This document shows positions 46,284 to 54,583 of a DNA stretch of 64,000 nt, one piece after another. Source of the DNA: Mesorhizobium australicum. Lineage in GTDB: Bacteria > Pseudomonadota > Alphaproteobacteria > Rhizobiales > Rhizobiaceae. Where the stretch lies: positions 5,345,515-5,409,514 of the forward strand of contig NZ_FXBL01000004.1 of the NCBI RefSeq assembly GCF_900177325.1. The letters are read 5' to 3'. The notes under the pieces were generated by a model. It was given only the letters and a program-made list of their open reading frames with translations. It was not told where the DNA came from and ran no database searches. The first letter of the stretch is position 1. Each line of letters begins with the position of its first letter. The position numbers were made by a program, and so were the translations under genes.

Positions 46284-46419
46284 CCCCTCATCCGTCTCGG
46301 CTTTCAGCCGATCCACCTTCTCCCACAAGGGGAGAAGGGAGGGGCGCGCCTGTCCTTCTCCCCTTGTGGGAGAAGGTGGCCGAACCGGAGCGTTAGCGCA
46401 GGTGAGGTCGGATGAGGGG
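46284..46419. repeat. 136-bp palindromic element between binding-protein and ATPase genes
   Basis: Outer arms CCCCTCATCCG (46284-46294) and CGGATGAGGGG (46409-46419). Perfect 26-bp inner arms at 46313-46338 and 46354-46379 (core CTTCTCCCACAAGGGG). This CTTCTCCCC..GGGGAGAAG type is widespread between Rhizobiales genes. Its position after the binding-protein gene would allow higher expression of that gene than of the downstream transporter genes. Confidence 0.85.
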
Positions 46420-46457
46420 TGCTGGACGGAGTGCGCCCGTCCGGCAGGATCCCTGGA

Positions 46458-47615
46458 TCACCGGCCGCCGATGACGCCGATATAGTCCGACACCCAGCGA
46501 TAATACGGCACGCAGGCATCGCCCTGGGTGGCGCATTTCGAGGTCGGCGTCGTCCAGAACTTCACCTTCTCGAAATTGTCCATGCCATTCGCGGTGCAGG
46601 TTTCCTTGGTCGACATGCCGCTGCCGTTGGTGCAGGCGGCCGGCACCGACGGGTTTGCGCCGAACCAGACGCCGAGGTCGCTCTGCAGGTTGGACGACAG
46701 CTGGTGCTCGAACCACATGTAGGAGCAGTTCGGGTTCGCCGCGTCGACATGCATCATCGTCGTGTCGGCCCAGCCGGTGACGCCCTCTTCCGGGAACACG
46801 GAGGCGACCGGCTGGTTCTCGCTCTTCAGGAGGTTGACCTGGAACGGCCATGAGCCGGAGGCGACGACGCCCTCGTTCTTGAAGTCGTCGATCTGGATGA
46901 AGGCGTCGTGCCAGTAGCGGCCGACCAGCGTCCGCTGCTGGCGCAGGAGGTCCAGCGCCGCCTTGTACTGGTCCTCGGTGAGCTGGTAGGGATCCTTGAT
47001 GCCGAGATCCGGCTTGTGCGTCATCAGGTAGAGCGCGGCGTCGGCGATGTGGATCGGACCGTCATAGGCCTGCACCCGACCCTTGTTCGTCTTGCCGTCG
47101 TCCAGCGTCATCTCCTCGAACACGACCTTCCACGAGGTCGGCGGGGTCTTGATGACGTTGGTGTTGTACATCAGGACGTTCGGCCCCCACATGTACGGCA
47201 CGCCGTAGTGCACGCCGTCGACCGTGTGCCAGGGCGCGTCCTTCAGGCGGTCGTCGATCGTCGACCAGCTCTTCACGAGGTCGATGTTGACCGGCTGCAC
47301 GCGCTTGCCGGCGATGAGGCGCAGCGACGCGTCGCCCGAGGCGGTGACGAGGTCGAAGCCGCCCTCGTTCATCAGCGCGACCATCTCGTCCGAGGTGGCC
47401 GCCGTCTTGACGTTCACCTTGCAGCCCGTGGCGGCCTCGAACTTGGTCACCCAGTCGAAGGCCTTGTCGGTCTCGCCGCGCTCGATATAGCCGGCCCAGG
47501 CGACGATGTTGAGCTGGCCCTCGCCGGCGCCGATCTCCTTCACCTGCGCAAAGGCCGGAGCCGCGAAGGCGACGGCCAGCGTCATGGCGGTGCATGTCTT
47601 CAAAAGCGACTTCAT
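46458..47615 (-). CDS. ydcS: Polyamine ABC transporter substrate-binding protein (YdcS-like)
   Basis: A 385-residue periplasmic protein with signal peptide MKSLLKTCTAMTLAVAFAAP, cleaved near AFAQ. The mature start reads LNIVAWAGYIERGETD, and the PotD-fold pieces FDLVTASGD, PYMWGPNVLMYNTNV and WADTTMMHVDA follow. The C-terminus has four cysteines (NCSYMW, PAACTNG, KETCTANG, SKCATQGDACV), more than typical, so disulfides are likely. GGGAGAA lies about 9 bases before the ATG. First gene of the putrescine operon; a consensus -10 and palindrome lie upstream. Confidence 0.92.
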   Translation of the reverse strand: MKSLLKTCTAMTLAVAFAAPAFAQVKEIGAGEGQLNIVAWAGYIERGETDKAFDWVTKFEAATGCKVNVKTAATSDEMVALMNEGGFDLVTASGDASLRLIAGKRVQPVNIDLVKSWSTIDDRLKDAPWHTVDGVHYGVPYMWGPNVLMYNTNVIKTPPTSWKVVFEEMTLDDGKTNKGRVQAYDGPIHIADAALYLMTHKPDLGIKDPYQLTEDQYKAALDLLRQQRTLVGRYWHDAFIQIDDFKNEGVVASGSWPFQVNLLKSENQPVASVFPEEGVTGWADTTMMHVDAANPNCSYMWFEHQLSSNLQSDLGVWFGANPSVPAACTNGSGMSTKETCTANGMDNFEKVKFWTTPTSKCATQGDACVPYYRWVSDYIGVIGGR

Positions 47616-47705
47616 GCCGAATTCTCCCATTGATCAGGGGCCGCGCTTCATCGGCGGCTTGGACCCTGTATGAAGAGTGCCATAACCGTGTCCGTTCGCA
47701 ATTTC

Positions 47706-47741
47706 ATTATACAGAACGGTGATATCGGTATTTCCGATATC
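47706..47741 (-). promoter_or_regulatory. Promoter and operator-like palindrome of the putrescine operon
   Basis: On the minus strand a perfect -10 TATAAT (47706-47711) lies about 90 bases before the binding-protein gene. The palindrome GATATCGG-TATTT-CCGATATC (47721-47741, plus strand, 8-bp perfect arms) covers the -35 position, where no consensus hexamer is found. This suggests activator- or repressor-controlled transcription. The regulator is not identified. Confidence 0.6.
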
Positions 47742-47786
47742 AAAGCGCGCGAGAACGCTTATGCCGGGCCGTTGCAGTTGGTGTGG

Positions 47787-48386
47787 TTAGAATGTTTCTA
47801 GTTCGGACAGCGTAAGCGCGATGCCGGGCACCGAAGTGGACATGATCCTGTCCGTCTCCGCATGCTGACTGATTTCGCCATATCCTTCGAGACGAGGCTG
47901 GCGGTGGACGTGAATGACCCGCGACAGCGCGTCGACCACCCATAGTTCCGGAATGCCGAAGTCGGCATAGATGCGCGCTTTGCGCCCCAAATCCCACCGC
48001 AGGCTGGAATCAGCAACCTCGACCGCGAGGAGCGCCGTTCGCGGATTGAGCGCAGCGAGACCATCGGACTTGCGGAAGAAAATGAAGTCGGGCTCGACGA
48101 ATGTGTCCTCGTTCAAGCGGAAAGTGGTTTCCTGGGCGAAAATGATCTCTCTCGGGCGAATATCCGCGAAATAAAGCGTGAGAGCAACCTTGATGACCTC
48201 ATGCTGAATGCCCTTCGAGTTCATGGGCACGATCTCCCCGCCGATCAACTCGAAGCGCTCGTCCTCATCGAACAGCCCGAGCCGCGTCGCCTCCTCGATT
48301 TCGGCAACGCTCCAGCGCCGGCGCGGCAGGCCTTCGGCGGCTTGCGTCGTCATCGACAGGTCCGGCGATCGGAACGGCTGGTTCAT
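47787..48386 (-). CDS. Uma2-family endonuclease-like protein (DUF820)
   Basis: A 199-residue restriction-endonuclease-fold protein. Motifs: FELIGGEIVPMN, EDTFVEPDFIFF, TALLAVEVADSSLRWDLGRKARIYADFGIPELWVVD, which contains the D...E-x-x..K-like PD-(D/E)xK core (VEPD, LAVEVAD, K). The family is very abundant in cyanobacteria and scattered elsewhere; the function of most members is unknown. No adjacent partner gene is evident. Confidence 0.87.
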   Translation of the reverse strand: MNQPFRSPDLSMTTQAAEGLPRRRWSVAEIEEATRLGLFDEDERFELIGGEIVPMNSKGIQHEVIKVALTLYFADIRPREIIFAQETTFRLNEDTFVEPDFIFFRKSDGLAALNPRTALLAVEVADSSLRWDLGRKARIYADFGIPELWVVDALSRVIHVHRQPRLEGYGEISQHAETDRIMSTSVPGIALTLSELETF

Positions 48387-48438
48387 GGCGGCACTCTAAC
48401 ATCGAACCCGGATGAGGCCAATTACCCGAGGCTCAGCC

Positions 48439-49347
48439 TCACCTTTGCCTCAACGTCCTCTGCCCCTGCGCGATGCCGATGAAATCGCGCGCGGATTGCT
48501 GCAGGCCGAGGCCGCGGCGCCACACCATGCCGACCTGCACGACCGGCAGGGCGCCGGAGATGTCGCGGCTTTCGATGCGGTCGCCTTCAAGTGACCACGG
48601 CCGGTAGACGAGGTCGGGCAGGAGCGCCACGCCGGCCCCGGTCGCCACCAGGCTGCGTACCGCCTCGACCGAGCGCGTGCGGAAGGCGACATGCGGGCGG
48701 GCGCCCAGCGCCATGAGCAGCTTGCCCGTGTTCTCCTCGATCTCGTCGATGGTCAGCATGATCAGCGGCTCGGTGGCCACGTCGGCCAGAGAGATGATCT
48801 CGGCCGTCGCCAGCGGATGGCCGAGCGGCAGCCAAAGGCGGTAGGGCGAGGTTTCGAGGATCTCCGCCTGCAGCGCCATGCGGTCGCGCAGGTTGGAGAT
48901 GACCATCACCGCTATGTCGAGCTCGCCGCCGACCAAAAGGTGCTCGAGATAGTCGCCATTGTCCTCGATGGCCGTAACTTCGACGCCTGGAAAGGCGCGG
49001 CGGTAGCGCGCCAGCAGGTCGGACAACACATAGCCAGCGACCAGCGACGTGACGCCGAGTTGAAGGCGCCCCGACGCCTGCTCCGCCTCGCCGGAGAAGG
49101 TGCGGCGCGCGTCGGAGACGTCGGCCAGGATCTTCGTCGCATGGCGCAGGAACTGGTGACCCTTGTGGGTGATGTTCAGGCCGCGCGGATGGCGCTCGAA
49201 CAGGTTCACGCCGAGATCCGTCTCCAGTTCCTTGATCGCCTCGGTGACCGCGGATTGCGAGATCGACAGGATCTGTGCCGCGCGCGACACGCCGCCCTGC
49301 TCGGCGACGGCGACGAAATACTGCAGCTGGCGAAGCGTGAAGGCCAT
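48439..49347 (-). CDS. LysR-family transcriptional regulator
   Basis: A 302-residue regulator. N-terminal winged helix-turn-helix TLRQLQYFVAVAEQGGVSRAAQILSISQSAVTEAIKELE-like block (residues 4-42), then LFERHPRGLNITHKGHQFL, and a two-lobed effector domain from about residue 90 (GRLQLGVTSLVAGYVLSDLL). The start MAFTLRQLQYF is at 49347 (weak ribosome site). It is divergent from the Rrf2/thioredoxin-reductase-like genes, a usual arrangement for a LysR target, though unproven. Confidence 0.92.
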   Translation of the reverse strand: MAFTLRQLQYFVAVAEQGGVSRAAQILSISQSAVTEAIKELETDLGVNLFERHPRGLNITHKGHQFLRHATKILADVSDARRTFSGEAEQASGRLQLGVTSLVAGYVLSDLLARYRRAFPGVEVTAIEDNGDYLEHLLVGGELDIAVMVISNLRDRMALQAEILETSPYRLWLPLGHPLATAEIISLADVATEPLIMLTIDEIEENTGKLLMALGARPHVAFRTRSVEAVRSLVATGAGVALLPDLVYRPWSLEGDRIESRDISGALPVVQVGMVWRRGLGLQQSARDFIGIAQGQRTLRQR

Positions 49348-49421
49348 GGCGCCGACTTTGACCACGCCGCGCCGGAATTGGGAAGCTTGACGGGTCGATG
49401 ATTCGTAACTATTAAAGTTAC

Positions 49422-49871
49422 ATGAAACGCAACTCGCGACTCTCCGCCTCCCTTCACGCGCTGGTGCACATGGCGCAGGTGCCCGACCAACCGATGACCT
49501 CGGAGGAGATCGCCGGGTGGCTGCACACCAATCCGGTGGTCGTGCGGCGCATGGTGGCAGGCCTGCGCGAGGCGGGCATCCTCTCGGCCGCGCGCGGACA
49601 TGGCGGCGGCTGGACGCTCGCGAGGCCCGCCACGTCAATCTCGCTGGCGGATGTGGCCACGGCACTGGAGGAGAGCTTCCTGTCGATCAATACGCAACCG
49701 GAAAACCCGAGCTGTCTCGTCGAGAGGTCCGTCAACCGCCACCTCGACGGCTTCCGGCTCGAGGTCGAGCAATTGCTGGCGGCGAAACTGGCGCGCGTGA
49801 CGCTCGCCGACATCGCCACCGAATGCGGCGAAGGCATCGCCGCCTACAAGGAGAACAGACATGCAGTATGA
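49422..49871 (+). CDS. Rrf2-family transcriptional regulator
   Basis: A 149-residue regulator with winged helix RNSRLSASLHALVHMAQVPD and TNPVVVRRMVAGLREAGILS, then the wing GHGGGWTLAR. Two cysteines (PSCLVERS, TECGEG) are candidate redox or metal sensors; the three-Cys Fe-S set of IscR is absent, so this is the YwnA/NsrR-unlike subgroup. The 3' end overlaps the flavoprotein gene by 11 bases, so the pair is co-regulated. Confidence 0.9.
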   Translation: MKRNSRLSASLHALVHMAQVPDQPMTSEEIAGWLHTNPVVVRRMVAGLREAGILSAARGHGGGWTLARPATSISLADVATALEESFLSINTQPENPSCLVERSVNRHLDGFRLEVEQLLAAKLARVTLADIATECGEGIAAYKENRHAV

Positions 49872-50754
49872 CGTTGCAATCGTGGGCGGCAGCTTTGCCG
49901 GCCTGTCCGCCGCGCTCCAGATCGCCCGCGGCAAGCGCAGAGTGGTCGTGGTCGACGCCGGCCTGCCGCGCAACCGCTTCGCCTCGCACTCGCACGGGTT
50001 CCTGACGCGCGATGGCGCGACCCCTCCCGACATGCTGCGAGAGGCGCGCCGCCAGTTGCTCGACTACCCGACCGCTGAAATCGTCGACGGTATCGTCGAG
50101 GCAGCCGAGGGGCAGGCAGGCGACTTCTCCCTCCGGCTCGCCGGCGGCAACGCCCTGTCGGCGCGCAGGCTGGTCCTTGCCGGCGGCGTCAGCGACACCT
50201 TGCCGGATATTCCGGGCCTCGCCGGCGAATGGGGGCGCCGCGTCATCCACTGCCCCTATTGCCATGGCTACGAGTTCGGCGACGGGCCGTTCGGTGTGCT
50301 GGCGACGGAGCCGATGGCCTTCATGAAGGCGCTGCTGGTGTCCGACTGGGGGCCGGTAAAACTCTTCCTCAACGATGCGCTGTCGCCCGACGCCGAGCAG
50401 ACCGCGAAGCTGAGTGCGCGGGGCGTCAGCCTCGTCCCCGGCCGGGTCGAGGGCGTCTCCTCGCATGAAGACGGCCTGTCGATCCAGGTCGCCGGGGCAG
50501 CAGCAACGTCGGTCGCGGCGCTGTTCGTGGCGCCGAAAACCATTCTTTCGAGCGACCTGCCGCACCAGCTGGGCTGCACGCTGGCGGAGGGACCGATGGG
50601 CGCATTCATCTCCGTCGACGAGCGCAAGAACACCAATGTGCCCGGCGTTTTCGCCGCGGGAGACATCGCGCGGCCGATGCCGACGGTCGCGCTGGCCGTC
50701 GCGGACGGTGCAATGGCGGGCGCGGCGGCGCATCAGTCGCTGATCTTCGAGTAA
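49861..50754 (+). CDS. Thioredoxin-reductase-like FAD/NAD(P) oxidoreductase
   Basis: A 297-residue flavoprotein. FAD-binding YDVAIVGGSFAGLSAALQIA (3-22), redox motif CPYCHGYE (central, replacing the CATC of thioredoxin reductase), and C-terminal FAD motif NVPGVFAAGDIARPMPTVALAV. The CxxC context suggests a low-molecular-weight disulfide or glutathione-like substrate; related proteins (gliotoxin GliT type) act on epidithio compounds. Overlaps its Rrf2 regulator by 11 bases. A hairpin follows the stop. Confidence 0.87.
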   Translation: MQYDVAIVGGSFAGLSAALQIARGKRRVVVVDAGLPRNRFASHSHGFLTRDGATPPDMLREARRQLLDYPTAEIVDGIVEAAEGQAGDFSLRLAGGNALSARRLVLAGGVSDTLPDIPGLAGEWGRRVIHCPYCHGYEFGDGPFGVLATEPMAFMKALLVSDWGPVKLFLNDALSPDAEQTAKLSARGVSLVPGRVEGVSSHEDGLSIQVAGAAATSVAALFVAPKTILSSDLPHQLGCTLAEGPMGAFISVDERKNTNVPGVFAAGDIARPMPTVALAVADGAMAGAAAHQSLIFE

Positions 50755-50768
50755 GCGCGCGTTGACAA

Positions 50769-50796
50769 GCGGGCATCGCATGCGCGAGATGCCCGC
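50769..50796. terminator. Hairpin after the flavoprotein gene
   Basis: GCGGGCATC (50769-50777) with GATGCCCGC (50788-50796), 9-bp perfect arms, no T-run. It makes an upstream start for the following phosphotransferase (50762 or 50780) unlikely, because the hairpin would lie within its coding region. Confidence 0.45.
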
Positions 50797-50821
50797 GTCC
50801 ATCGATCGCGCACCGGGACAG

Positions 50822-51700
50822 ATGATCGACCCCATCACCCGCATAGCCGTCCTGCCGCTCTGGACGGGCCAGGTTCATACGACCCTCCTGCCGGGCGGAC
50901 TGGGCAACCAGAGCTATATCGTCGAAGATGACGGCCGGAAGTATGTCGTGCGCTTCGGGCGCGACTATCCGGTGCAGCATGTCTACCGCGCCTGGGAGCT
51001 GATGGTCTCGCAGGCGGCGCACCGCGCCGGCTTCGCCTCGGAGATCGTCTATACCGGCCCCGGCGTCTTCGTTGGCGTCTACATCGACGGCAAGAACTGC
51101 TCGCCGCAGGAGGTGCGCGCCAAGGCCGACGACATCGTGCGCCTCGTCAAGCGGTTCCACACGGAGATGCCGCCCCATATCTCCGGCGCGGCGCATATGT
51201 TCTGGCCGTTCCACACGGTGCGGGACTATGCCCGCACCATGCGCAGCGAGCGGCATCGCAACGCCCATCTGGTCGAAGAGTGGTTCGCCGTGTCGGAGGA
51301 GCTTGAAAACGCCCAGGCCGCGTTGCCGATCGTGTTCGGGCACAACGATCTCGTCTGCCGCAACATTGTCGACGACGGCGAACGGATCTGGTTCGTCGAC
51401 TACGAGCATGCCGGCTTCACCACATCGGTCTGCGATCTCGCCGGCCTCGCCTCGCATTCGTCCTTTGACGACGCGCAGATCGACCATGTGCTCGATCTCT
51501 ATTTCGGCGCGGACCTCACGCCGGACGTGCGCCGCTCCTTCGACGCGGCCTTGGCGATCATGCCGCTGCGCGAGGCCCTTTGGGGAATGCTCGCCGAAAC
51601 GCATCTCGACATTCCGCATGTCGACTACGTCGCCTACGGGACCGAAAAGCTCGAAACCCACCGCAGGGCGCTGGAGCGCTTTCGGAGCCGCTACGGCTGA
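50822..51700 (+). CDS. Aminoglycoside/choline phosphotransferase-family kinase
   Basis: A 292-residue kinase-like fold protein from MIDPITRIAVLPLW (GGGA 5 bases before). Catalytic Brenner motif IVFGHNDLVCRNI and the metal-binding DYEH in WFVDYEHAG; N-lobe GGLGNQSYIVEDDGRKYVVR holds the ATP-binding strand pair. The closest named groups are choline/ethanolamine and thiamine kinases. The 3' end overlaps the methyltransferase stop by 10 bases (convergent). Substrate undetermined. Confidence 0.87.
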   Translation: MIDPITRIAVLPLWTGQVHTTLLPGGLGNQSYIVEDDGRKYVVRFGRDYPVQHVYRAWELMVSQAAHRAGFASEIVYTGPGVFVGVYIDGKNCSPQEVRAKADDIVRLVKRFHTEMPPHISGAAHMFWPFHTVRDYARTMRSERHRNAHLVEEWFAVSEELENAQAALPIVFGHNDLVCRNIVDDGERIWFVDYEHAGFTTSVCDLAGLASHSSFDDAQIDHVLDLYFGADLTPDVRRSFDAALAIMPLREALWGMLAETHLDIPHVDYVAYGTEKLETHRRALERFRSRYG

Positions 51701-52332
51701 CGAACCCGGAACACGAACGCCTTCACCGTTACTGCCGGCTCCGCCACGGCAAAGGCCCGGAACGACGGGCTCTCCTCGATCCGCGCCCAGCGGCCGGCGC
51801 TCTCGAGTTCGGTGAATTTCGCCCGGAAACCGCCCTTGTCCAGCACGCTGTCGCGCACGGTAAAGATCAGCGCGCCGCCCGGCCGGACGATCCGCGCCAT
51901 ATCGTCCAGGCTCGACGCCGGCGCGTGGCCTTCGGTGAACACGCCGGTCGACAAGACGGCCGCATAGGCGCCGTCGGCGAGCGGCAGCCTGGCGCCGAGC
52001 GCGGCCTCGACAAGATTGCGATAGACGCCGCGACCGCGCGCCAGCGCCAGCATCTCGGACGACATGTCGAGCCCGTCGATATCCTGGTATCCCAAGGCAG
52101 CGAGATACGGCCCGGACAGGCCGGAGCCACATCCGGCGTCCAGCAGCGGCCCGGCCTCGACCGGCACATGCCGCGCGACCCAGGCCGCGATGACGAAGGG
52201 CAGGCAATAACCGAGCGCGGCGGTCTCGCGGTCGTAGCCGTTCGACCAGGCGGCATAGGCGACGGCGAGTTCGGCCTCGCTCTTCGCCGCATAGACCTGG
52301 TTCAACGCATCGCTTGCCTCGTCCGCGCTCAT
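51691..52332 (-). CDS. Class I SAM-dependent methyltransferase
   Basis: A 213-residue methyltransferase. SAM-binding LLDAGCGSGLSGPYLAALGYQDIDGLDMS (about 63-92), acidic loop and ARIVRPGGALIFTVRD for post-motif II/III. The N-terminus is a helical Tyr/Ala-rich segment. It lies just downstream of the ABC permease with a 4-base overlap, so it belongs to the 54.4-51.7 kb operon. Substrate unknown. Confidence 0.9.
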   Translation of the reverse strand: MSADEASDALNQVYAAKSEAELAVAYAAWSNGYDRETAALGYCLPFVIAAWVARHVPVEAGPLLDAGCGSGLSGPYLAALGYQDIDGLDMSSEMLALARGRGVYRNLVEAALGARLPLADGAYAAVLSTGVFTEGHAPASSLDDMARIVRPGGALIFTVRDSVLDKGGFRAKFTELESAGRWARIEESPSFRAFAVAEPAVTVKAFVFRVRQP

Positions 52333-53132
52333 GCCTCGCTCCTGTAGCGCATTCTCCGTTCAAGGCCCCTCAGCGCCAGCGACAGCGATATGGTCAGCAG
52401 CAGGTAGATGTAGGCCACGATCGAATAGGTCTCGAAGAACCGGAACGAGCCGGCGGCGTAGACCTTGCCCATCTGCGTGATGTCGGCGACGCCGAGCACG
52501 GAGACCAGCGAGGAATCCTTCACCATCGCGATGAAATCGTTGCTGTAGGGCGGCAGGATGGTGCGGAAGGCCTGCGGCCAGACGATATGCCGGAACCGCT
52601 GCGCACGCGTGAGGCCGAGGGTCTTGGCGGCGTCTATCTGGCCTTCCGGCACCGACTGGATGCCGGCCCGGAAAATCTCGGCGATGAAGGACGAATAGGC
52701 GATCATCAGCGCGATGACCGCGCGCCAGAGCAGCGACACGTCCCGCACCTGCATCTCGCCGAGCAGGCCGGCCGCCTGGAGGGGCGCGGTCAATGCATTC
52801 CACAGCGCGACGAAGGCCGGCACGCCGGCAAAGGCGATCCAGAACAGGAGGACCAGGATCGGCACGCCACGTATGATCTCGATGTAGAAGCGCGCGACCT
52901 GGCTCAGCACCTTCGACCGCGACAGGCCCATCAATGCCACGCCGAGCCCCAGCGCCGAGGCAAGCGCGAAGGCGACGATCGTCACGAAGATGGTGATGCC
53001 GATCCCCTTCGCGACCGTGACGAAGATCTGCGCGTAGAGATCACTCGCGGCGATCGACAGCGCCGCGGCGATCCCGACGAGGACGGCGGCGACAAGCCAG
53101 TAGGGAAAGTCCCGTGAAGGTGGCGGAGCCAC
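52329..53132 (-). CDS. Polar amino-acid ABC transporter permease
   Basis: A 267-residue His/Glu/Gln/Arg-type permease with five to six helices. Coupling loop EIFRAGIQSVPEGQIDAAKTLGLTRAQRF and VWPQAFRTILPPYSNDFI are the hallmarks; substrate is a polar amino acid or analogue. GTG start, 1 base after the GNAT stop. The ATPase partner is not in this cluster, so it must share one elsewhere. Confidence 0.9.
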   Translation of the reverse strand: MAPPPSRDFPYWLVAAVLVGIAAALSIAASDLYAQIFVTVAKGIGITIFVTIVAFALASALGLGVALMGLSRSKVLSQVARFYIEIIRGVPILVLLFWIAFAGVPAFVALWNALTAPLQAAGLLGEMQVRDVSLLWRAVIALMIAYSSFIAEIFRAGIQSVPEGQIDAAKTLGLTRAQRFRHIVWPQAFRTILPPYSNDFIAMVKDSSLVSVLGVADITQMGKVYAAGSFRFFETYSIVAYIYLLLTISLSLALRGLERRMRYRSEA

Positions 53133-53133
53133 G

Positions 53134-53631
53134 TCAGCGCGCCTTGCGGCGGATGAAGAACTGCTCGCGCACGCCGCCGCTCCACTGGTCCTCGTCGTTT
53201 TCCGTCACCAGCTTGAAACCATGCCTTTCGTAGAGCCCGCGCGCCGCGTCGAGCCCAGCGAAGGTCGTCAGCCAGACCTGCGGGACAGCACGCTTGTCGC
53301 AGAACGCGATGGCGCGGGACATCAGTTCCTTGCCAAGTCCCTTGCCGCGCGTCGCCGAGGACACGATGAACCAGCGCAAGTGCGCGCCCCGTGGTCCGCC
53401 ACCGGAGATATCGATCGTCACCGAGCCGGCGAGGCGGCCTTCGCCGTCCCAGGCGGTCAGGAAGAGGTCGCGGTCCGCTTCCATCCGGCGCAGGAACTCG
53501 GCCATCTCCAGCGCCACCTTGGTCTCGAACTCGATGCCGAAACCCCAGGCGTCGCGGTAGTAGTCCATATGCAGGCCGACCACGCCGGCAAGGCTGCCGG
53601 GTCTGTAGCCGTCGAATGTGTATTCACTCAT
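53134..53631 (-). CDS. GNAT-family N-acetyltransferase
   Basis: A 165-residue acetyltransferase from MSEYTFDGYRPGSLAG. Acetyl-CoA loop SSATRGKGLGKELM and the C-terminal YERHGFKLVTENDEDQWSGGVREQFFIR, typical of amino-acid or peptide N-acetyltransferases. Inserted between the binding protein (10 bases) and the permease (1 base) of an amino-acid uptake operon, suggesting it modifies the imported compound or a derivative. Confidence 0.85.
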   Translation of the reverse strand: MSEYTFDGYRPGSLAGVVGLHMDYYRDAWGFGIEFETKVALEMAEFLRRMEADRDLFLTAWDGEGRLAGSVTIDISGGGPRGAHLRWFIVSSATRGKGLGKELMSRAIAFCDKRAVPQVWLTTFAGLDAARGLYERHGFKLVTENDEDQWSGGVREQFFIRRKAR

Positions 53632-53641
53632 GGCCGCCCGC

Positions 53642-54433
53642 TCAGGGCTTGTAATCGACGAACCATTTCTGCGTGATCGCGTCGAACGTGCCGTCGGCCT
53701 TGAGCGCCGCGATGCCGGCATTGATCGGCGCGACGAGGTCCGAGCTCTTGGGGAAGATGAAGCCGAACTCTTCCGCCTGCAGCGGTGCGCCCACCATCTT
53801 GAGCTTGCCGCCGGAGGCGGCAACCAGCGCCTTGCCGCCGGCACTGTCTGTGAGCACCAGATCGACGTCGCCGGCCTGGAGTGCGGCGACCGAGGCCGCG
53901 AAGGTCTCGAACAGCTTGATGCGCGGATTGGCCTCGTTGCCGTCGAGCACGTTGTAGACCGCGACGTAGAAGGGCGAGGTGCCCGCCTGCGCGCCGACAA
54001 GCAGCTTGTCGTCGGCCGCAAAAGCCTTAGGCTCGGAGAAGCGGCTCTCGTCGGCCCTGACCAGCATGAAGATCTCGGAGAGCATGTAGGGATCGGAGAA
54101 GTCGACCTTCTCCTTGCGCTCGTCCTTGATGGTGATGCCGGTCATGCCCATGTCGTACTGCTTGTCGGAGACGGCCTGGATCATCGCGTCCCACGACGTG
54201 TTCTGGTACTCGACGGAGAAGTTGAGCTTCTCGGCGAGCGCGGCCATCGCATCATATTCCCAGCCGACCGGCTGGCCGGTCTTCGGGTCGACGAACTGCA
54301 GCGGGAAGTAGGCGTTCTCGGTGACGACCACGATCTTCTTGCCGCCGAGATCGGGGAGCGCCTGGGCGGCCGCCAATGCCGGCAGCAGGATGGCCGCGAC
54401 GAGGCCGGCAAGAAACACTCTCAGCTTGGTCAT
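53642..54433 (-). CDS. Amino-acid ABC transporter substrate-binding protein
   Basis: A 263-residue periplasmic binding protein (family 3). Signal peptide MTKLRVFLAGLVAAILLPAL, cleaved near AAAQ. Mature part: KKIVVVTENAYFPLQFVDPKTGQPVGWEYD and the DMGMTGITIKDERKEKVDFSDPY hinge region. GGAG lies 6 bases before MTKLRV. First gene of an operon with GNAT, permease and methyltransferase. Confidence 0.92.
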   Translation of the reverse strand: MTKLRVFLAGLVAAILLPALAAAQALPDLGGKKIVVVTENAYFPLQFVDPKTGQPVGWEYDAMAALAEKLNFSVEYQNTSWDAMIQAVSDKQYDMGMTGITIKDERKEKVDFSDPYMLSEIFMLVRADESRFSEPKAFAADDKLLVGAQAGTSPFYVAVYNVLDGNEANPRIKLFETFAASVAALQAGDVDLVLTDSAGGKALVAASGGKLKMVGAPLQAEEFGFIFPKSSDLVAPINAGIAALKADGTFDAITQKWFVDYKP

Positions 54434-54528
54434 CTCGAACTCCGGACGTTCCTTGAAAGGGTGATGCAAATCTACCCGCCCGGCACGGGCTTGCAAGGCA
54501 TGGAGCGCCGGCGAGGGCCATACAAACG

Positions 54529-54556
54529 AAAAAGGCGCGGATCTCGCCGCGCCTTT
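54529..54556 (-). terminator. Rho-independent terminator of rplS (minus strand)
   Basis: On the minus strand AAAGGCGCGG-CGAGAT-CCGCGCC followed by TTTTTCG, 27 bases after the rplS stop, ahead of the binding-protein operon. Confidence 0.9.
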
Positions 54557-54583
54557 CCGGAATTCAGACTGTGGTGTCGAGCC

